Below are positions 19,008 to 33,446 of a stretch of 64,000 nucleotides of DNA, piece by piece (within the stretch, counting starts at the first letter, position 1; the number at the start of each line of letters is the position of its first letter). The notes beneath the pieces were generated by a model. The model saw only the letters and a list, made by a program, of their open reading frames with translations. It was not told the DNA's origin and searched no databases. A program made the translations under genes and the position numbers. This DNA is from Mycolicibacterium sp. J2. Its GTDB lineage: Bacteria > Actinomycetota > Actinomycetes > Mycobacteriales > Mycobacteriaceae. The DNA is taken from positions 1 to 64,000 of the forward strand of contig NZ_JAPFPY010000013.1 of NCBI RefSeq assembly GCF_026240945.1, written 5' to 3'.

Positions 19008-19625
19008 TCAGCCCAGCGGACTGCTGGGCAGACCCGTGATGGGCAATCCGGTCGGCAACCCGGCAACGGGCAGCCCCGTGCTCGGCAACGCCGGGATGTT
19101 CAGACCGGCCGTATTGGTCACACCCGACAGCGTCTGCAGTGGGTCGGTCGCCGCACCGGTGACACTCTGCATCGGGTTGATCGCCGACGCCGCGCCCGTG
19201 AGGGCTCCTGGCAAGTGCCCGTTGGCAAGTGAGTTGATCCAGGACGGGCACTGGTTCTGGATGACGAGGTTGGTGACACCACCGGCCACCGTGCCACCGA
19301 GGCCGTTGCCGTTGGCGCTGTAGGAGTTCTTGGCGAAATTGCTGCCGGCCTGGGCGATCAGCGGGCAGAACATCTCGCCCAGTTGCGCGATCATCGAGCT
19401 GATGGGCCCGTTGTTGCCCACGCCGACATCGGTGAGGACGGTGTTGACCGGATCGGCCGCGGCCCTGGGCATCGACCACCACATCGCGGCGATCATGATG
19501 GCCACCGCGACGAGTATCGGGCGCAGCACCGTGGCGAGCACGTCGCCGACGCGCACCACCGCGCGGCCGAGTGCCCGGCGGGAGGCCCAGTCCGGCAGGG
19601 TCTGGTGGTACAGCGCAATCGTCAT
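19008..19625 (-). CDS. hypothetical membrane-anchored secreted protein
   Basis: 205 aa from the ATG at 19625, which follows AAGGGGAACGAC; a frame-extending start at 19652 is less likely. I do not recognise the family. One hydrophobic helix (about 27-50, ILVAVAIMIAAMWW) ends in AAADP, resembling a late signal-peptide site. The outer region has two cysteines (MFCPL and NQCPSW) that could form a disulfide, Asn/Gly-rich turns, and a C-terminal Leu-Pro-Gly repeat (GLPVAGLPTGLPITGLP). No M. tuberculosis gene occupies this position to my knowledge. The 19626-19907 upstream stretch holds no other gene; a TTACCTTAACG element lies near 19821. Confidence 0.65.
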   Translation of the reverse strand: MTIALYHQTLPDWASRRALGRAVVRVGDVLATVLRPILVAVAIMIAAMWWSMPRAAADPVNTVLTDVGVGNNGPISSMIAQLGEMFCPLIAQAGSNFAKNSYSANGNGLGGTVAGGVTNLVIQNQCPSWINSLANGHLPGALTGAASAINPMQSVTGAATDPLQTLSGVTNTAGLNIPALPSTGLPVAGLPTGLPITGLPSSPLG

Positions 19626-19907
19626 GTCGTTCCCCTTGTTCCCCGACGGCATCGTCCGCGTCGCGCGGCAATGTCACTTTGGTAACGGTGGGCTACAAAG
19701 GTCACGTTTTTAACACGGGACGGTCACCGTTCGAACCCTATGCGTTTCGCTGCACCGCGCTGTGGCGGTTTGGTGAGAGCATGACCGGTTTACTGAACGC
19801 CGACTAAGAGATTGGGCGGTTACCTTAACGAAAATTGGGTGCGCGCAACCGAATCCGCGAAGCGGTCAATGGTGGGTGTCCGGCGCGCACCGGGAGAAGA
19901 GTGGTTG

Positions 19908-19980
19908 TGGAGCCTAGGAGATTCGAACTCCTGACATCTGCCTTGCAAAGGCAGCGCTCTACCAACTGAGCTAAGGCCCC
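19908..19980 (-). tRNA. alaT: tRNA-Ala (anticodon TGC)
   Basis: A 73-nt cloverleaf on the minus strand. The acceptor GGGGCCT pairs with AGGCTCC (one G-T), the anticodon arm CTGCC-TTTGCAA-GGCAG carries TGC, and the TpsiC arm is CAGGA-GTTCGAA-TCTCCT-like. The 3' CCA is not encoded (CAA follows the discriminator). Its 5' end directly abuts the stop codon of the 35-codon micro-ORF at 19981. Confidence 0.95.
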
Positions 19981-20088
19981 TTAGGGGTTCGCAGGGTCTG
20001 CGGCGGTGTGCCAGACTTCGGCGCCGTGTCGCGATCGCCACACGGCGGCTGCGGCCAGAACTGCCGCGAGCACTACCACCAGCCTCAT
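19981..20088 (-). CDS. DLW-39-like micro-protein between tRNA-Ile and tRNA-Ala
   Basis: A 35-aa open frame on the minus strand, ATG at 20088 after GGAAGGG at good spacing. The sequence begins MRLVVVLAAVLAAAAVW (one transmembrane helix), then a basic step (RSRHGA) and the tail EVWHTAADP. The size, topology, tail (compare the DLW motif, ADLW-x-x-AxD) and position beside gyrA-linked tRNAs match the actinobacterial DLW-39 family. Its TAA is immediately followed by the mature 5' end of tRNA-Ala, so tRNA processing would cut right at the stop codon. Function is unknown. Confidence 0.65.
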   Translation of the reverse strand: MRLVVVLAAVLAAAAVWRSRHGAEVWHTAADPANP

Positions 20089-20103
20089 GGTGTAACCCTT
20101 CCG

Positions 20104-20177
20104 TGGGCCTAGGAGGACTCGAACCTCCGACCTCTTCGTTATCAGCGAAGCGCTCTAACCGCCTGAGCTATAGGCCC
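20104..20177 (-). tRNA. ileT: tRNA-Ile (anticodon GAT)
   Basis: A 74-nt tRNA on the minus strand. The acceptor GGGCCTA pairs with TAGGCCC, the anticodon arm CTTCG-CTGATAA-CGAAG carries GAT, and the TpsiC arm is GGAGG-TTCGAGT-CCTCC. CCA is not encoded. It is upstream of tRNA-Ala in the same direction, the usual mycobacterial ileT-alaT pair downstream of gyrA, probably co-transcribed with the intervening micro-ORF. Confidence 0.95.
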
Positions 20178-20279
20178 GTGTGACCACTCGATTTCTCTGA
20201 CCGGCCGAGCGACGAGATTACCGTAACGGGCCCCGTCTTCCCAAACCGCGTGAAATCAATCGCGCCGGCGGGCCGGCAG

Positions 20280-21215
20280 TCAGTCTCTGTCGGCCAGCGT
20301 CACCTCGACCCCGCCCACCAGGTCGGTGGTGAGGTTGTAGATGAACGCACCGGCGGTCGCCATCGCGGTCAGCAGCACGATGTTCACCAGACCGATCAGT
20401 GCGGCACCGCCGAAAATCGTTCCGCTGGAGACCAATTCGCCGCCGGTGCCGCTGTTGCTGGTCAGCAGATCGCCCACGTTGCTGTTCAGCTTGCTCCACA
20501 CGCCCATACCGCCGAGCACCAGGTACAGGAACGCCACGGCGATCATCCAGACGAAGAACAGCGCGGCCGAGAGCACCAGCGACACCTTCAGCGTGCTCCA
20601 CGGATCGATGCGCCGGATCTGCATGCTGGCCCGCACCGGACCCTGCTTGCGATTGGAGACCTGCACCCGCCCGGGCGGGGGAGTGGGCCGCGATTCGACC
20701 GCAGCGGCGCGCGCCGGCCGCGGTGGCGGTCCGGACAGGTCCGGGAGCTCACTGGCGTAGTTCTCCGACCGGGTGGACTCCGGCCGCTCGGTACGGGCGG
20801 GTAACGCCTCGGTCTCCCGCGGCGCGTTCTGCGGCGGACCGGAAGGCGTCTCGCGAGCCGGTGCACTGCCCCCGGCGATGAACCGGTTCAGCCTGGCATC
20901 GACGCCTTGGGGGTGTGCCGGTCGATTGCCGCCCTCGGTGGGACGGGCGCCTTCGGCCGGGCGAGGGGCATTGCCGCTCTCGGCGGGCCTGCCGGCTCCA
21001 GCGCCTTCTGCCTGCCTACCGGCCTGAGCCGAATCTGCCGGCCTGCCGGCTCCAGCCCCCTCTGCCGGCCTGCCGGCGGAAGCCCGGGCCGCCGGCCCGC
21101 GCTGCCACGGGGGCACTTCACCCTCGGGGACCGCACCCGGCACCCCGGGCGCGCCGTTGGCGCTACCGGGGCCCTCGCTGGGCCGCGAGTGGCCGGGTTC
21201 CTTCGGTGACGTCAC
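20280..21215 (-). CDS. DUF3566 transmembrane protein (Rv0007-like)
   Basis: 311 aa. The N-terminal ~190 residues are disordered, rich in Pro, Gly and Ala, with a repeated GAGRPAE/GRPADS-type unit (about 48-95). The C-terminal part is the DUF3566 domain with two transmembrane helices (about 210-237 and 270-295) and an ending VTLADRD. It lies 76 nt downstream of gyrA as in other actinobacteria, and may be transcribed with gyrBA. Function is not established; in mycobacteria it has been discussed as an envelope or division protein. Confidence 0.88.
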   Translation of the reverse strand: MTSPKEPGHSRPSEGPGSANGAPGVPGAVPEGEVPPWQRGPAARASAGRPAEGAGAGRPADSAQAGRQAEGAGAGRPAESGNAPRPAEGARPTEGGNRPAHPQGVDARLNRFIAGGSAPARETPSGPPQNAPRETEALPARTERPESTRSENYASELPDLSGPPPRPARAAAVESRPTPPPGRVQVSNRKQGPVRASMQIRRIDPWSTLKVSLVLSAALFFVWMIAVAFLYLVLGGMGVWSKLNSNVGDLLTSNSGTGGELVSSGTIFGGAALIGLVNIVLLTAMATAGAFIYNLTTDLVGGVEVTLADRD

Positions 21216-21291
21216 CTGAGGTGCTCCTTAGCTCAAAGCCCCGGAGGGCTGGGTGCTGGCGGTACTGCCGCAGTGGCATCCGGCAGTCACG

Positions 21292-23886
<2,595 letters not shown>

Positions 23887-23911
23887 GAAATTTCCTCAGT
23901 GGGTCAGACGA

Positions 23912-25984
<2,073 letters not shown>

Positions 25985-26143
25985 TCACAGTCTACCGGCA
26001 CATTCGCACGGCACTGAATCTGTGGCGGCGTTTCCACGCACCTAAACGCGGCGTCTGTGGAATTTCTCGGTCCTGGGTGCGTCCTGACGCCTGAGGAAGT
26101 GCTTCGCGGGGTTCTGGCGGCTTTCAGCGACCCACGCCGGCAG

Positions 26144-26683
26144 CTATCCGTACGTATCCCGAGGACCCCGGCCGGCGATGTGATAGCGACCCTTCTTCCA
26201 GGACGGCGCCTGCGGTCCGAGGATCTTCACCGAGGTCACCACCCCGTCTCCGACGGCGGCGGCGATCTTGGCCAGGATCTGCGCCTGCATCATCCGCAGC
26301 TGCGTGGCCCACGCGGTGGACTCGGCGGCGACGGTGAGCACCCCGTCGCGCAGGCCGGTCGGAACGGCGTGGTCGGCGATATCGGGACCGACCACCACCT
26401 TCCACTGACCCAACACCGACCCTTCGGCCACCTGTTTGGACCAGCCGCGCGATTGCGCCAGGTCCCGGGTCGCCGACCCGAACGGCTGCGGATCACGGAC
26501 ATCGGGTCCTGGTCCGGACCAACTGCGTCGCTTGCCGGCTGCTCCGGTCCGCCGTGCCGGTGACGTCCGGCCGCGTCCCACGTCCTTGCCTTGACTGCGC
26601 GCGGCGCCGCGGGCCTCCTCGAGCACCCGGCGCACCATGTCGCGCGGATCCTCCGATGACGTCTCTCCTACCGGGTCGCTCAC
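26144..26683 (-). CDS. dciA: replicative helicase operator DciA (DUF721)
   Basis: 179 aa. A basic, disordered N-terminal half precedes a C-terminal DUF721/KH-like domain (about 75-165) with [12 protein letters not shown] and the Trp-containing helix [11 protein letters not shown]. DciA is the ancestral loader of DnaB helicase in bacteria lacking DnaC. The mycobacterial homologue is Rv0004 at the same recF-gyrB location. Its start overlaps the recF stop, so it is coupled with recF. Confidence 0.92.
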   Translation of the reverse strand: MSDPVGETSSEDPRDMVRRVLEEARGAARSQGKDVGRGRTSPARRTGAAGKRRSWSGPGPDVRDPQPFGSATRDLAQSRGWSKQVAEGSVLGQWKVVVGPDIADHAVPTGLRDGVLTVAAESTAWATQLRMMQAQILAKIAAAVGDGVVTSVKILGPQAPSWKKGRYHIAGRGPRDTYG

Positions 26684-27840
26684 TCCAGCACCTCCGATAT
26701 CCGTCCCGTGTCATCGTCGCGCATTCCCACCAGTATCCGCCGTGCATCCCAATTGTCCGGCAGGTCGTCGGGTACCGCGGCGGTGACCAAAACTTGTTCG
26801 GCCGAGGCCGCGACCTTGGCCAACGCCTGCCGGCGCGCGCTGTCCAACTCGGCGAACACGTCGTCGAGCAACAGCACCGGATCGGTCCCGTCCGTGCGCA
26901 GCAATTCATAGGACGCCAACCGTAAACCCAATGCCATCGACCACGACTCACCGTGACTGGCAAAACCTTTGGCGGGTTGATCACCGAGGCGCAGCTCGAG
27001 GTCGTCGCGGTGCGGTCCCACCAGACAGACCCCGCGCTCCAGCTCGGCCGAGCGGCGCCGACCCAGTTCCTCGAGCAGTGCTGCCTCGTACTCCGCCGGG
27101 TCGACGGTGCCGGCTGCCGCCGCGGCCTCCACCGCCTCGGTGCCACTGCGGTACCGGATGGACGCAGGCCGCGACGCCGGGGCCAACAACTGGTAGGCCT
27201 TCTCGACTTCGGGCCCCAGCTCGTTGACCAGCTCCACGCGAGCAGAAAGAAGTTGTGCCCCATGGGATGCCAGATGCCCATCCCACACCTCGAGGGTGTC
27301 GAGCATGCCGGAGTCGCCACGGTAACGTGCGGGCCCGGCCGTTTTCAGCAGGGCGGTCCGCTGCCGGACCACCTTGTCGTAATCGGCCCGCACGCCGGCG
27401 ATCCGCGGCCGCCGCGTCGTGGCGACCTCGTCCAGATAGCGGCGCCGCTCCCCAGGGTCGCCGCGCACCAGTGCGAGGTCCTCGGGAGCGAACAACACCG
27501 CGCGCAGCACACCGAGCACCTCACGCGGACTGCGCACCGGCGAACGGTTCAGCCGAGCCTTGTTGGCCCGACCGGCGGTGATCTCGAGATCGACGGCGAG
27601 CTCCCGACCGTCGTTGGCGACGATCGCCGACACCACCGCTCGCTCGGCACCCGCCCGGATCAACGGCGCATCGGCGGCCACCCGGTGTGACCCGAGCGTC
27701 GCCAAATACCACAGCGCCTCAACGAGATTCGTCTTACCGTAGCCATTCGGTGCGACGAACACCGTCTGGCCGGGACCCAGCTCGAGATCGGCCCGCGGCC
27801 ACGAACGGAAATCCGTCAACACCACATGACGTACGTACAA
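26680..27840 (-). CDS. recF: DNA replication and repair protein RecF
   Basis: 386 aa SMC-like ATPase. Walker A at about 31-39 (APNGYGKTN), signature region near [14 protein letters not shown], Walker [12 protein letters not shown]. It loads RecA at single-strand gaps with RecO and RecR. It follows gnd by 15 nt and overlaps dciA by 4 nt, the conserved dnaN-gnd-recF-dciA order of rapid growers. Confidence 0.96.
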   Translation of the reverse strand: MYVRHVVLTDFRSWPRADLELGPGQTVFVAPNGYGKTNLVEALWYLATLGSHRVAADAPLIRAGAERAVVSAIVANDGRELAVDLEITAGRANKARLNRSPVRSPREVLGVLRAVLFAPEDLALVRGDPGERRRYLDEVATTRRPRIAGVRADYDKVVRQRTALLKTAGPARYRGDSGMLDTLEVWDGHLASHGAQLLSARVELVNELGPEVEKAYQLLAPASRPASIRYRSGTEAVEAAAAAGTVDPAEYEAALLEELGRRRSAELERGVCLVGPHRDDLELRLGDQPAKGFASHGESWSMALGLRLASYELLRTDGTDPVLLLDDVFAELDSARRQALAKVAASAEQVLVTAAVPDDLPDNWDARRILVGMRDDDTGRISEVLE

Positions 27841-27855
27841 ATCGTCTTCCCGGCG

Positions 27856-28749
27856 TCAGCCCGACTCGTGAACCCGTTGCACGGCATGCCCGCCGAACTG
27901 GTTTCGCAGCGCAGCGACGGCCTTCATGGTCGGCGAATCTTCTTGGCGGGAAAGGAATCTGGCGAACAACGAGGCAGCGATGCCAGGCACCGGTACGCGC
28001 AGCCGAATGGCTTCTTCGACGGTCCACCGGCCCTCACCCGAATCATCGGTGTAGCCGGTGATATTGGCCAGCCCGGGGTCTTCCTTGAGCGCCTTGGCCA
28101 ACAACTCCTGCAGCCACGATCGCACCACGGTGCCGTTGGACCAGGCCTGGTACACCGCTGCCGGGTCCTTGACCAAGGGCTCAGCCGCCAGCAGTTCGTA
28201 CCCTTCGGCGTAGGCGGTCATCAGTGCGTACTCGACGCCGTTGTGCACCATCTTGGTGAAATGACCGGCACCGACCGGCCCGGCGTGGACGAATCCGTCG
28301 GCGACCTCGCCCGCCGGCCGCAGCGTGTCGAAGATCGGCATGGCGCGCGCGACATCCTCGTCGCTGCCGCCGACCATCAGACCGTACCCTTCTGTCAATC
28401 CCCAGATACCACCCGACACACCCGCGTCGATGAACGCGATTCCCTTGTCGCCCAACAGCTTCGCGTGTGGAGCATCCTCGGTATAGCGCGAGTTTCCACC
28501 ATCGATGACCAGATCACCCGGCTCGAGATGTTCGGCGAGTTCCACGATGGTCTGATGGGTGATGTCACCGGAAGGAACCATGACCCAGACGGTGCGCGGT
28601 GCGGCAAGCGCATCGGCCAACCCGGCCAGGCTCGGCACGTCGGTGACCTCGGGGCGGGGGTCGTAACCAACCACCTCATGGCCACCGCCACGCAGCCGCT
28701 CCCGCATGTTGAAACCCATTTTTCCCAGGCCGACCAACCCGAGCTGCAT
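27856..28749 (-). CDS. gnd: 6-phosphogluconate dehydrogenase (short form, decarboxylating)
   Basis: 297 aa, the short GndB-type. Rossmann motif GLVGLGKMGFNM at the N-terminus, substrate motif DAGVSGGIWG, and catalytic helix HFTKMVHNGVEYALM. It oxidises 6-phosphogluconate to ribulose-5-phosphate, yielding NAD(P)H. A metabolic gene inside the dnaN-recF operon is characteristic of M. smegmatis-like species and absent at this site in M. tuberculosis. 30 nt separate it from dnaN. Confidence 0.94.
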   Translation of the reverse strand: MQLGLVGLGKMGFNMRERLRGGGHEVVGYDPRPEVTDVPSLAGLADALAAPRTVWVMVPSGDITHQTIVELAEHLEPGDLVIDGGNSRYTEDAPHAKLLGDKGIAFIDAGVSGGIWGLTEGYGLMVGGSDEDVARAMPIFDTLRPAGEVADGFVHAGPVGAGHFTKMVHNGVEYALMTAYAEGYELLAAEPLVKDPAAVYQAWSNGTVVRSWLQELLAKALKEDPGLANITGYTDDSGEGRWTVEEAIRLRVPVPGIAASLFARFLSRQEDSPTMKAVAALRNQFGGHAVQRVHESG

Positions 28750-28779
28750 ATGCGTCCCCTTTACGCGACGTAGGACCGG

Positions 28780-29979
28780 TCAGCCAGGAAGACGAACCGG
28801 CATCAACAGATAGACATAGTCGGTATCGGCGGCCGGGAATGGTCCGGACGATCCGACGGTCTCATCATTGTCGCCCGCCGGCCGCAACACCGCGGGACGG
28901 CTCGGTGTCGTGAAGCCGAACGTCACACGCTCGGAGTGCAACGAACTCAACCCATCGGTGAGATATCCGGGGTTGAAGGCAATGGTCAGCGGCTCACCGG
29001 CGAACTGCACCGGCAGATCTTCCTCGGCCCGACCGACATCGTCGGCGCCTGCGGACAGCCGCACCACATCGGAATCGAATTCCATCCGCACCTGCGCACC
29101 ACGGTCGGCGACCAGTGCCACACGCTTGATGGCCTCGGTCAGTTCGGCGACCCCGACCGTCGCGATCGCGGTGTGCTCGCTGGGCAGCAATTGGCGGAAC
29201 TTCGGGAACTCGGCGTCCAACAGCCGCGTGGTGGTCCGTTTGCCATTGGAACGAATTCCCAGCAGACCCTCTTTGCCGACGGCCGCACCGGCACCCAGCG
29301 CCAGGTGCACCTCGGTGCCCGCGGTACCGGCCTTCGCCGCATCGGCCAGAGTCTTGGCCGGGACCAGCACCGCGGCCTCGACCCCGGCGACCGCCGTCGA
29401 CCAGGTCAGTTCACGAACCGCGAGGCGGAACCGGTCCGTCGCGGCCAAGACCACCTTTTCACCCGAGATCTCGACGCGGATGCCGGTCAGCATGGGCAGC
29501 GTGTCATCGCGCCCGGCCGCGACGGCGACCTGGCCGATGGCCTGTGCGAACAGGTCGGCCGACACCACACCGGTCTCGTCCGGGAGCGCCGGCAACGACG
29601 GGTAGTCCTCGACCGCCATGGTCGGCAGTGAGAAGCGGGCACTTCCGCAGCTCAGCGACACCCGGGTGCCCTCGACACTGACGTCCACCGGTTTGGCAGG
29701 CAACGACCGAGTGATCTCCGAGAGCAACCGCCCCGACACCAAAACGCTTCCGGGAGAAGCGATCTCGGCGGGAACACGAATCTCGGCGGAAGTCTCGTAG
29801 TCGTATCCGGAAATCGTCAGCCCGTCGTCGGAGCCGGTGAGCAGCACGCCGGCCAGTACCGGGACGGTAGGACGGCTCGGCAGGTTACGGGCGACCCAGG
29901 CAACAGCGTCGGCAAAATCTTCGCGTACCAGGCGGAACTTCAAATCGGTGAGACCAACATTCGTCGTCACCACGTCCAT
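28780..29979 (-). CDS. dnaN: DNA polymerase III beta sliding clamp
   Basis: 399 aa from the ATG at 29979 ([18 protein letters not shown]), preceded by GAAGGGA; an in-frame start 33 nt upstream is less likely. Three clamp domains, and the conserved end [11 protein letters not shown]. It encircles DNA and tethers polymerase III. It opens the dnaN-gnd-recF-dciA group leaving oriC. Confidence 0.97.
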   Translation of the reverse strand: MDVVTTNVGLTDLKFRLVREDFADAVAWVARNLPSRPTVPVLAGVLLTGSDDGLTISGYDYETSAEIRVPAEIASPGSVLVSGRLLSEITRSLPAKPVDVSVEGTRVSLSCGSARFSLPTMAVEDYPSLPALPDETGVVSADLFAQAIGQVAVAAGRDDTLPMLTGIRVEISGEKVVLAATDRFRLAVRELTWSTAVAGVEAAVLVPAKTLADAAKAGTAGTEVHLALGAGAAVGKEGLLGIRSNGKRTTTRLLDAEFPKFRQLLPSEHTAIATVGVAELTEAIKRVALVADRGAQVRMEFDSDVVRLSAGADDVGRAEEDLPVQFAGEPLTIAFNPGYLTDGLSSLHSERVTFGFTTPSRPAVLRPAGDNDETVGSSGPFPAADTDYVYLLMPVRLPG

Positions 29980-30560
29980 AACGTCCCTTCGATCTACCGC
30001 ATCAACAAGCACACGAGCGCACGGCTCAGTGTCGTTCCGAGCCTAGTCGCGAAGTGATCGGCGACCGTGCCGGTTATCGAATCACCACCGTAGAGCGTTC
30101 GACGCGAAGTTGAAAGCCATCCGCTCGCGAAGACCAGAGGCCTGGAACCGCGCCTGTGCTGCTGTGTCCCCAACAGCCTTCTTCTGAAGAAAGAACTAGG
30201 TAGAGATACAAGCAACAGTAATAGGGTCTGTGCAGGTTGGGGATAGTTGCCCGGGGCCGCTGGTGGGGACCGCTATGGGCATGTGCGCAGGCTGTGGAAT
30301 CCCGGGGCGGTTGTTGGGTGCGAATGTGGATAACTTCGGCGGTGTGGAGTGAACGGCGGTTGTCCAGCCGGTTGCGCGCAGCTTTTCCACAGCATCATCC
30401 ACACCGATTTCGTGTGACAAACGATGCGGCAGTGGCCAAAGTTTTTTGCAGATTTTCCGCGCCGGCAGGTATCGGCGCCCATTCCGGGCGCACGTCGAAG
30501 CGCCGGGTGTGCACGGTGATTCGCGCGCACTCGAGTGGGGAAAATCGAGAAAAGAGGGTG
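29980..30560. other. oriC: chromosomal replication origin oriC (dnaA-dnaN intergenic)
   Basis: A 581-bp gene-free interval between dnaN and dnaA, the established mycobacterial oriC location. DnaA-box-like 9-mers cluster at 30293 (TGTGGAATC), 30325 (TGTGGATAA, perfect), 30343 (TGTGGAGTG), 30360 (TTGTCCAGC), 30383 (TTTTCCACA) and 30395 (TCATCCACA), in both orientations. A relatively A+T-rich stretch with a run of six T lies at 30438-30457, a candidate unwinding or promoter element. A second A+T-richer stretch at 30179-30230 contains the inverted repeat TTCTTC-T-GAAGAA (30179-30191). No gene seen inside. Confidence 0.9.
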
Positions 30561-32000
30561 TCAGCCCTTGGACCGCTGACGGATCCGGGTGGTGAGTTCC
30601 TTGACGTGATCGAAGATTTCGCGGCGCTCGGCCATCCCGTCGCGGATCTTGCGTTCGGCGTACATCACGGTGGTGTGGTCGCGGCCGAACGCCTCGCCGA
30701 TCTTGGGTAGCGAGAGGTCGGTGAGCTCCCGGCACAGGTACATGGCGATCTGGCGGGCCTGAGCCAGTGCCCGGGTCTTGCCGGGGCCGCGGAGTTCCTC
30801 GAGGGAGGTTTCGAAGTACTCGGCGGTGACGGCCATGATGGTCGCGGTACTGATCTGCACCGTGCTGGCGTCTGCGATGAGATCGCGCAGCACGATCTCG
30901 GCCAGTGACTTGTCGATCGCGGTATTGCTCAACGACGCGAAGGCGGTGACGCGGATCAGCGCGCCCTCGAGCTCGCGGATATTGCGCTCGATGCGGCTGG
31001 CGATCAGTTCCAGGACGTCATCGGGCACGTCGAGGCGGTCCATCTGCGCCTTCTTGCGCAGAATGGCGATGCGGGTCTCCAGTTCGGGCGGCTGGACATC
31101 GGTGATCAGGCCCCACTCGAAGCGGGTGCGCAACCGGTCCTCGAGAGTTGCCAGCTTTTTCGGCGGCCGGTCCGAGGAGATGACGATCTGCTTGTTGGCG
31201 TTGTGCAGGGTGTTGAAGGTGTGGAAGAACTCTTCCTGGATACCTTCCTTGCCCTCGATGAACTGAATGTCGTCGACGAGGAGCACGTCGATATCCCGGT
31301 AGCTGCGCTTGAACGATGCCTTGCGGTCATCGCGCAGCGAGTTGATGAAGTCGTTGGTGAATTCCTCGGTGGAGACGTACTTCACCCGCATTCCCGGGAA
31401 GAGCTTCTGCGCGTAATTGCCTGCGGCGTGCAGCAGATGCGTCTTGCCGAGACCGGATTCACCCCAGATGAACAACGGGTTGTAGGCCCGGGCCGGGGCC
31501 TCGGCGATGGCGAGGGTGGCGGCGTGGGCGAAGCGGTTCGATGCCCCGATGACGAATGTTTCGAAGGTGTAGCGCCGATTGAGGCTGACATCGTCGGGTT
31601 CCGGGCTGGCCGGTTGTGGCCGGTTGAAGAAGGTCGGCCAACTCTGTTCGGCGCTGGTGCGTGCCGCCAGGTCGTCGTCGACTTCTTCGGCGTCGGCGGT
31701 GGGAGGTGGGTCGGCGGGCGCCGATTCGGGCTCGGGTTCGGGGGTGGAGATCCGGACGGCCAGTTCGACCCGCTGTCCAAGCTGACGGCTGAGCGAGGCG
31801 ACGATCGGCTCACGCAGATGGCGTTCGATCTCGTTCTGGACGAACGGAGTGGGCACCGACAGCAGGGCGAACCCTTCGGTGATGACCAGTGGCTGCACCA
31901 TCCGAAGCCAGGCGCGCTGCTGCGGCGTCAGGGCTGAGGTGAGTTCGGCGACGACGTTGTTCCAGATCGTCCCGAAGGAAGCATCGGGGTCCGCGGCCAA
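30561..32000 (-). CDS. dnaA: chromosomal replication initiator DnaA
   Basis: 479 aa, TTG start at 32000 with AAGGGGG nine nt upstream; TTG is also used by M. tuberculosis dnaA. Domain I (1-80), an acidic Pro-rich domain II (about 85-140), then the AAA+ domain with Walker A GESGLGKT (180-187) and Walker B LVDD (241-244). The C-terminal DnaA-box-binding helix-turn-helix has [15 protein letters not shown]. It opens oriC for DciA/DnaB loading. Box-like 9-mers upstream suggest autoregulation. Confidence 0.98.
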   Translation of the reverse strand: MAADPDASFGTIWNNVVAELTSALTPQQRAWLRMVQPLVITEGFALLSVPTPFVQNEIERHLREPIVASLSRQLGQRVELAVRISTPEPEPESAPADPPPTADAEEVDDDLAARTSAEQSWPTFFNRPQPASPEPDDVSLNRRYTFETFVIGASNRFAHAATLAIAEAPARAYNPLFIWGESGLGKTHLLHAAGNYAQKLFPGMRVKYVSTEEFTNDFINSLRDDRKASFKRSYRDIDVLLVDDIQFIEGKEGIQEEFFHTFNTLHNANKQIVISSDRPPKKLATLEDRLRTRFEWGLITDVQPPELETRIAILRKKAQMDRLDVPDDVLELIASRIERNIRELEGALIRVTAFASLSNTAIDKSLAEIVLRDLIADASTVQISTATIMAVTAEYFETSLEELRGPGKTRALAQARQIAMYLCRELTDLSLPKIGEAFGRDHTTVMYAERKIRDGMAERREIFDHVKELTTRIRQRSKG

Positions 32001-32056
32001 CGACGCTTACCCCCTTGCAGCTGGCCCGGGCATCGCCCAGGAGCGACGACGACAAA

Positions 32057-32089
32057 CTGTCCACATAGTTATCCACAGTCTGTGGATAG
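32057..32089. promoter_or_regulatory. DnaA-box cluster upstream of dnaA
   Basis: Three 9-mers in 33 bp: CTGTCCACA (32057-32065), perfect TTATCCACA (32069-32077) and the inverted TGTGGATAG (32081-32089), starting 57 nt upstream of the dnaA TTG. The placement suits DnaA autorepression. The 32090-32429 remainder of this divergent region holds no gene I can support. Confidence 0.75.
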
Positions 32090-32429
32090 TGGTCAGTCGT
32101 GTTATCGCGTTGTGTGTTAGGCGTGGAAAACGTGTGTGTCGGAGCTCGTCACATGCCTGGTGGCGTGTGGGCTCGCGGCCGGTGGTTGTCCTCGCTCTGG
32201 TGTCCGGCGCCGCCTCGGTGTCGAAACGGCATTGCCAGAAGCTAACAGTTTTCTCTCGCACTGCCAACCGTTCTGCAACATTGCCGGGAGGGACCTGCCC
32301 GGCACCGTAAAGTTGGTGACGCGTGTGACTTTTGTGATTGCACAGGCGATTCCGGGTGGGTAGTTCCACGGGAAGGAACCGGCGAGGAACGTGGTCGTAT
32401 GCAGCCGTAGATCCGGTGCGGGGCCGAGG

Positions 32430-32458
32430 TTTGACCCAGGGAAATCTCGTCAGTACCC
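32430..32458 (+). promoter_or_regulatory. candidate rpmH-rnpA promoter
   Basis: TTGACC (32430-32435), exactly 17 nt, then TACCCT (32453-32458), a good mycobacterial sigma-A-type promoter pointing toward rpmH, whose GTG is about 172 nt downstream. The long leader (about 32466-32629) shows no further gene. Confidence 0.5.
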
Positions 32459-32629
32459 TCGAGCAGTCGCCCGCACGTGGTGATACGGCTGCGACCCGGG
32501 TAACCGGGGACCGCGCCGGTTAGTACATGAGATCGACGAGCTTACCCATGGTGGCCGTGGTCGCATCGGCACGGGATTCTCGTGACGGTGTGGTTGTGGT
32601 CACCCCATATGTAACAAGGAGAAACAGCC

Positions 32630-32773
32630 GTGGCCAAGGGCAAGCGGACTTTCCAGCCGAACAACCGCCGCCGGGCTCGTGTGCACGGTTTCCGTCTGCG
32701 GATGCGTACCCGTGCCGGGCGCGCCATCGTGTCGGCTCGGCGCGGCAAGGGTCGCCGTTCTCTGACTGCCTGA
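32630..32773 (+). CDS. rpmH: 50S ribosomal protein L34
   Basis: 47 aa, GTG start at 32630 after AAGGAGAAACAGCC. Very basic sequence beginning [20 protein letters not shown] and ending GRRSLTA, the full L34 family pattern. It is a component of the large ribosomal subunit. The rpmH-rnpA pair divergent from dnaA is universal in actinobacteria. Confidence 0.96.
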   Translation: MAKGKRTFQPNNRRRARVHGFRLRMRTRAGRAIVSARRGKGRRSLTA

Positions 32774-32793
32774 TTCGATCAGGGTTCAGGGCG

Positions 32794-33165
32794 GTGCTAC
32801 CGGCCCGAAACCGGATGACCCGGTCGACTGATTTCGGTGTCACGGTTCGTCAAGGAGTGCGGGCATCTCAGCCCGACCTCGTCGTGCATGCAATGCATGG
32901 CGGGATCGGCGGGGCCTCCGGTGCGGAATCTGACGGCCCCAAGATCGGTTTCGTCGTCTCGAAGTCCGTCGGGAACGCGGTGCAACGGCACCAGGTGTCC
33001 CGGCGGCTTCGTCATGTGGTGCGCACGATGCTCGACGATCTGGATGCCGCCGATCTCGTGGTCATCCGCGCACTCCCGGGGAGCCGCGACGCACGCTCCG
33101 CACGCCTCGAGTCGCAGGTGCGTGCAGCGCTCAAGCGCACTCGGATCGCGGGAGCGCGATCGTGA
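32794..33165 (+). CDS. rnpA: ribonuclease P protein component
   Basis: 123 aa from the GTG at 32794 ([15 protein letters not shown]), 20 nt after rpmH. Conserved RNase P protein features are the RMTRSTDF start, [25 protein letters not shown] helix region and LVVIRALP strand. It assists the RNase P RNA in 5' tRNA maturation, including the three tRNAs here. Its stop overlaps the yidD start. Confidence 0.94.
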   Translation: MLPARNRMTRSTDFGVTVRQGVRASQPDLVVHAMHGGIGGASGAESDGPKIGFVVSKSVGNAVQRHQVSRRLRHVVRTMLDDLDAADLVVIRALPGSRDARSARLESQVRAALKRTRIAGARS

Positions 33166-33446
33166 CGGGTCGCGCGGCCCGGAGTGTCATCTTCGTCATC
33201 CAGCTGTACCGCACGATGGTGTCGCCACTGCGACTACCCACGTGCCGTTTCACCCCGACGTGTAGTGCGTACGCCGTCGAAGCCTTGACCGAATGGGGCC
33301 TGATCCGCGGCGGATGGTTGGCCGTGGTGCGGCTGGCCAAATGTGGGCCATGGCATCGCGGCGGATGGGATCCGATCCCCGAGCGGTGCCACCATTCCGC
33401 CGGGGCAACCTCAGCGGAAGTCGTCAGGAGCGATTCTCTTGTTTAA
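33162..33446 (+). CDS. yidD: membrane protein insertion efficiency factor YidD
   Basis: 94 aa, GTG start within the rnpA stop. It has the amphipathic N-terminal helix and the signature [14 protein letters not shown] with its cysteines, then [14 protein letters not shown]. YidD assists YidC-dependent insertion. Its stop lies 5 nt beyond the yidC TTG, so rnpA, yidD and yidC are coupled. Confidence 0.94.
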   Translation: MTGRAARSVIFVIQLYRTMVSPLRLPTCRFTPTCSAYAVEALTEWGLIRGGWLAVVRLAKCGPWHRGGWDPIPERCHHSAGATSAEVVRSDSLV

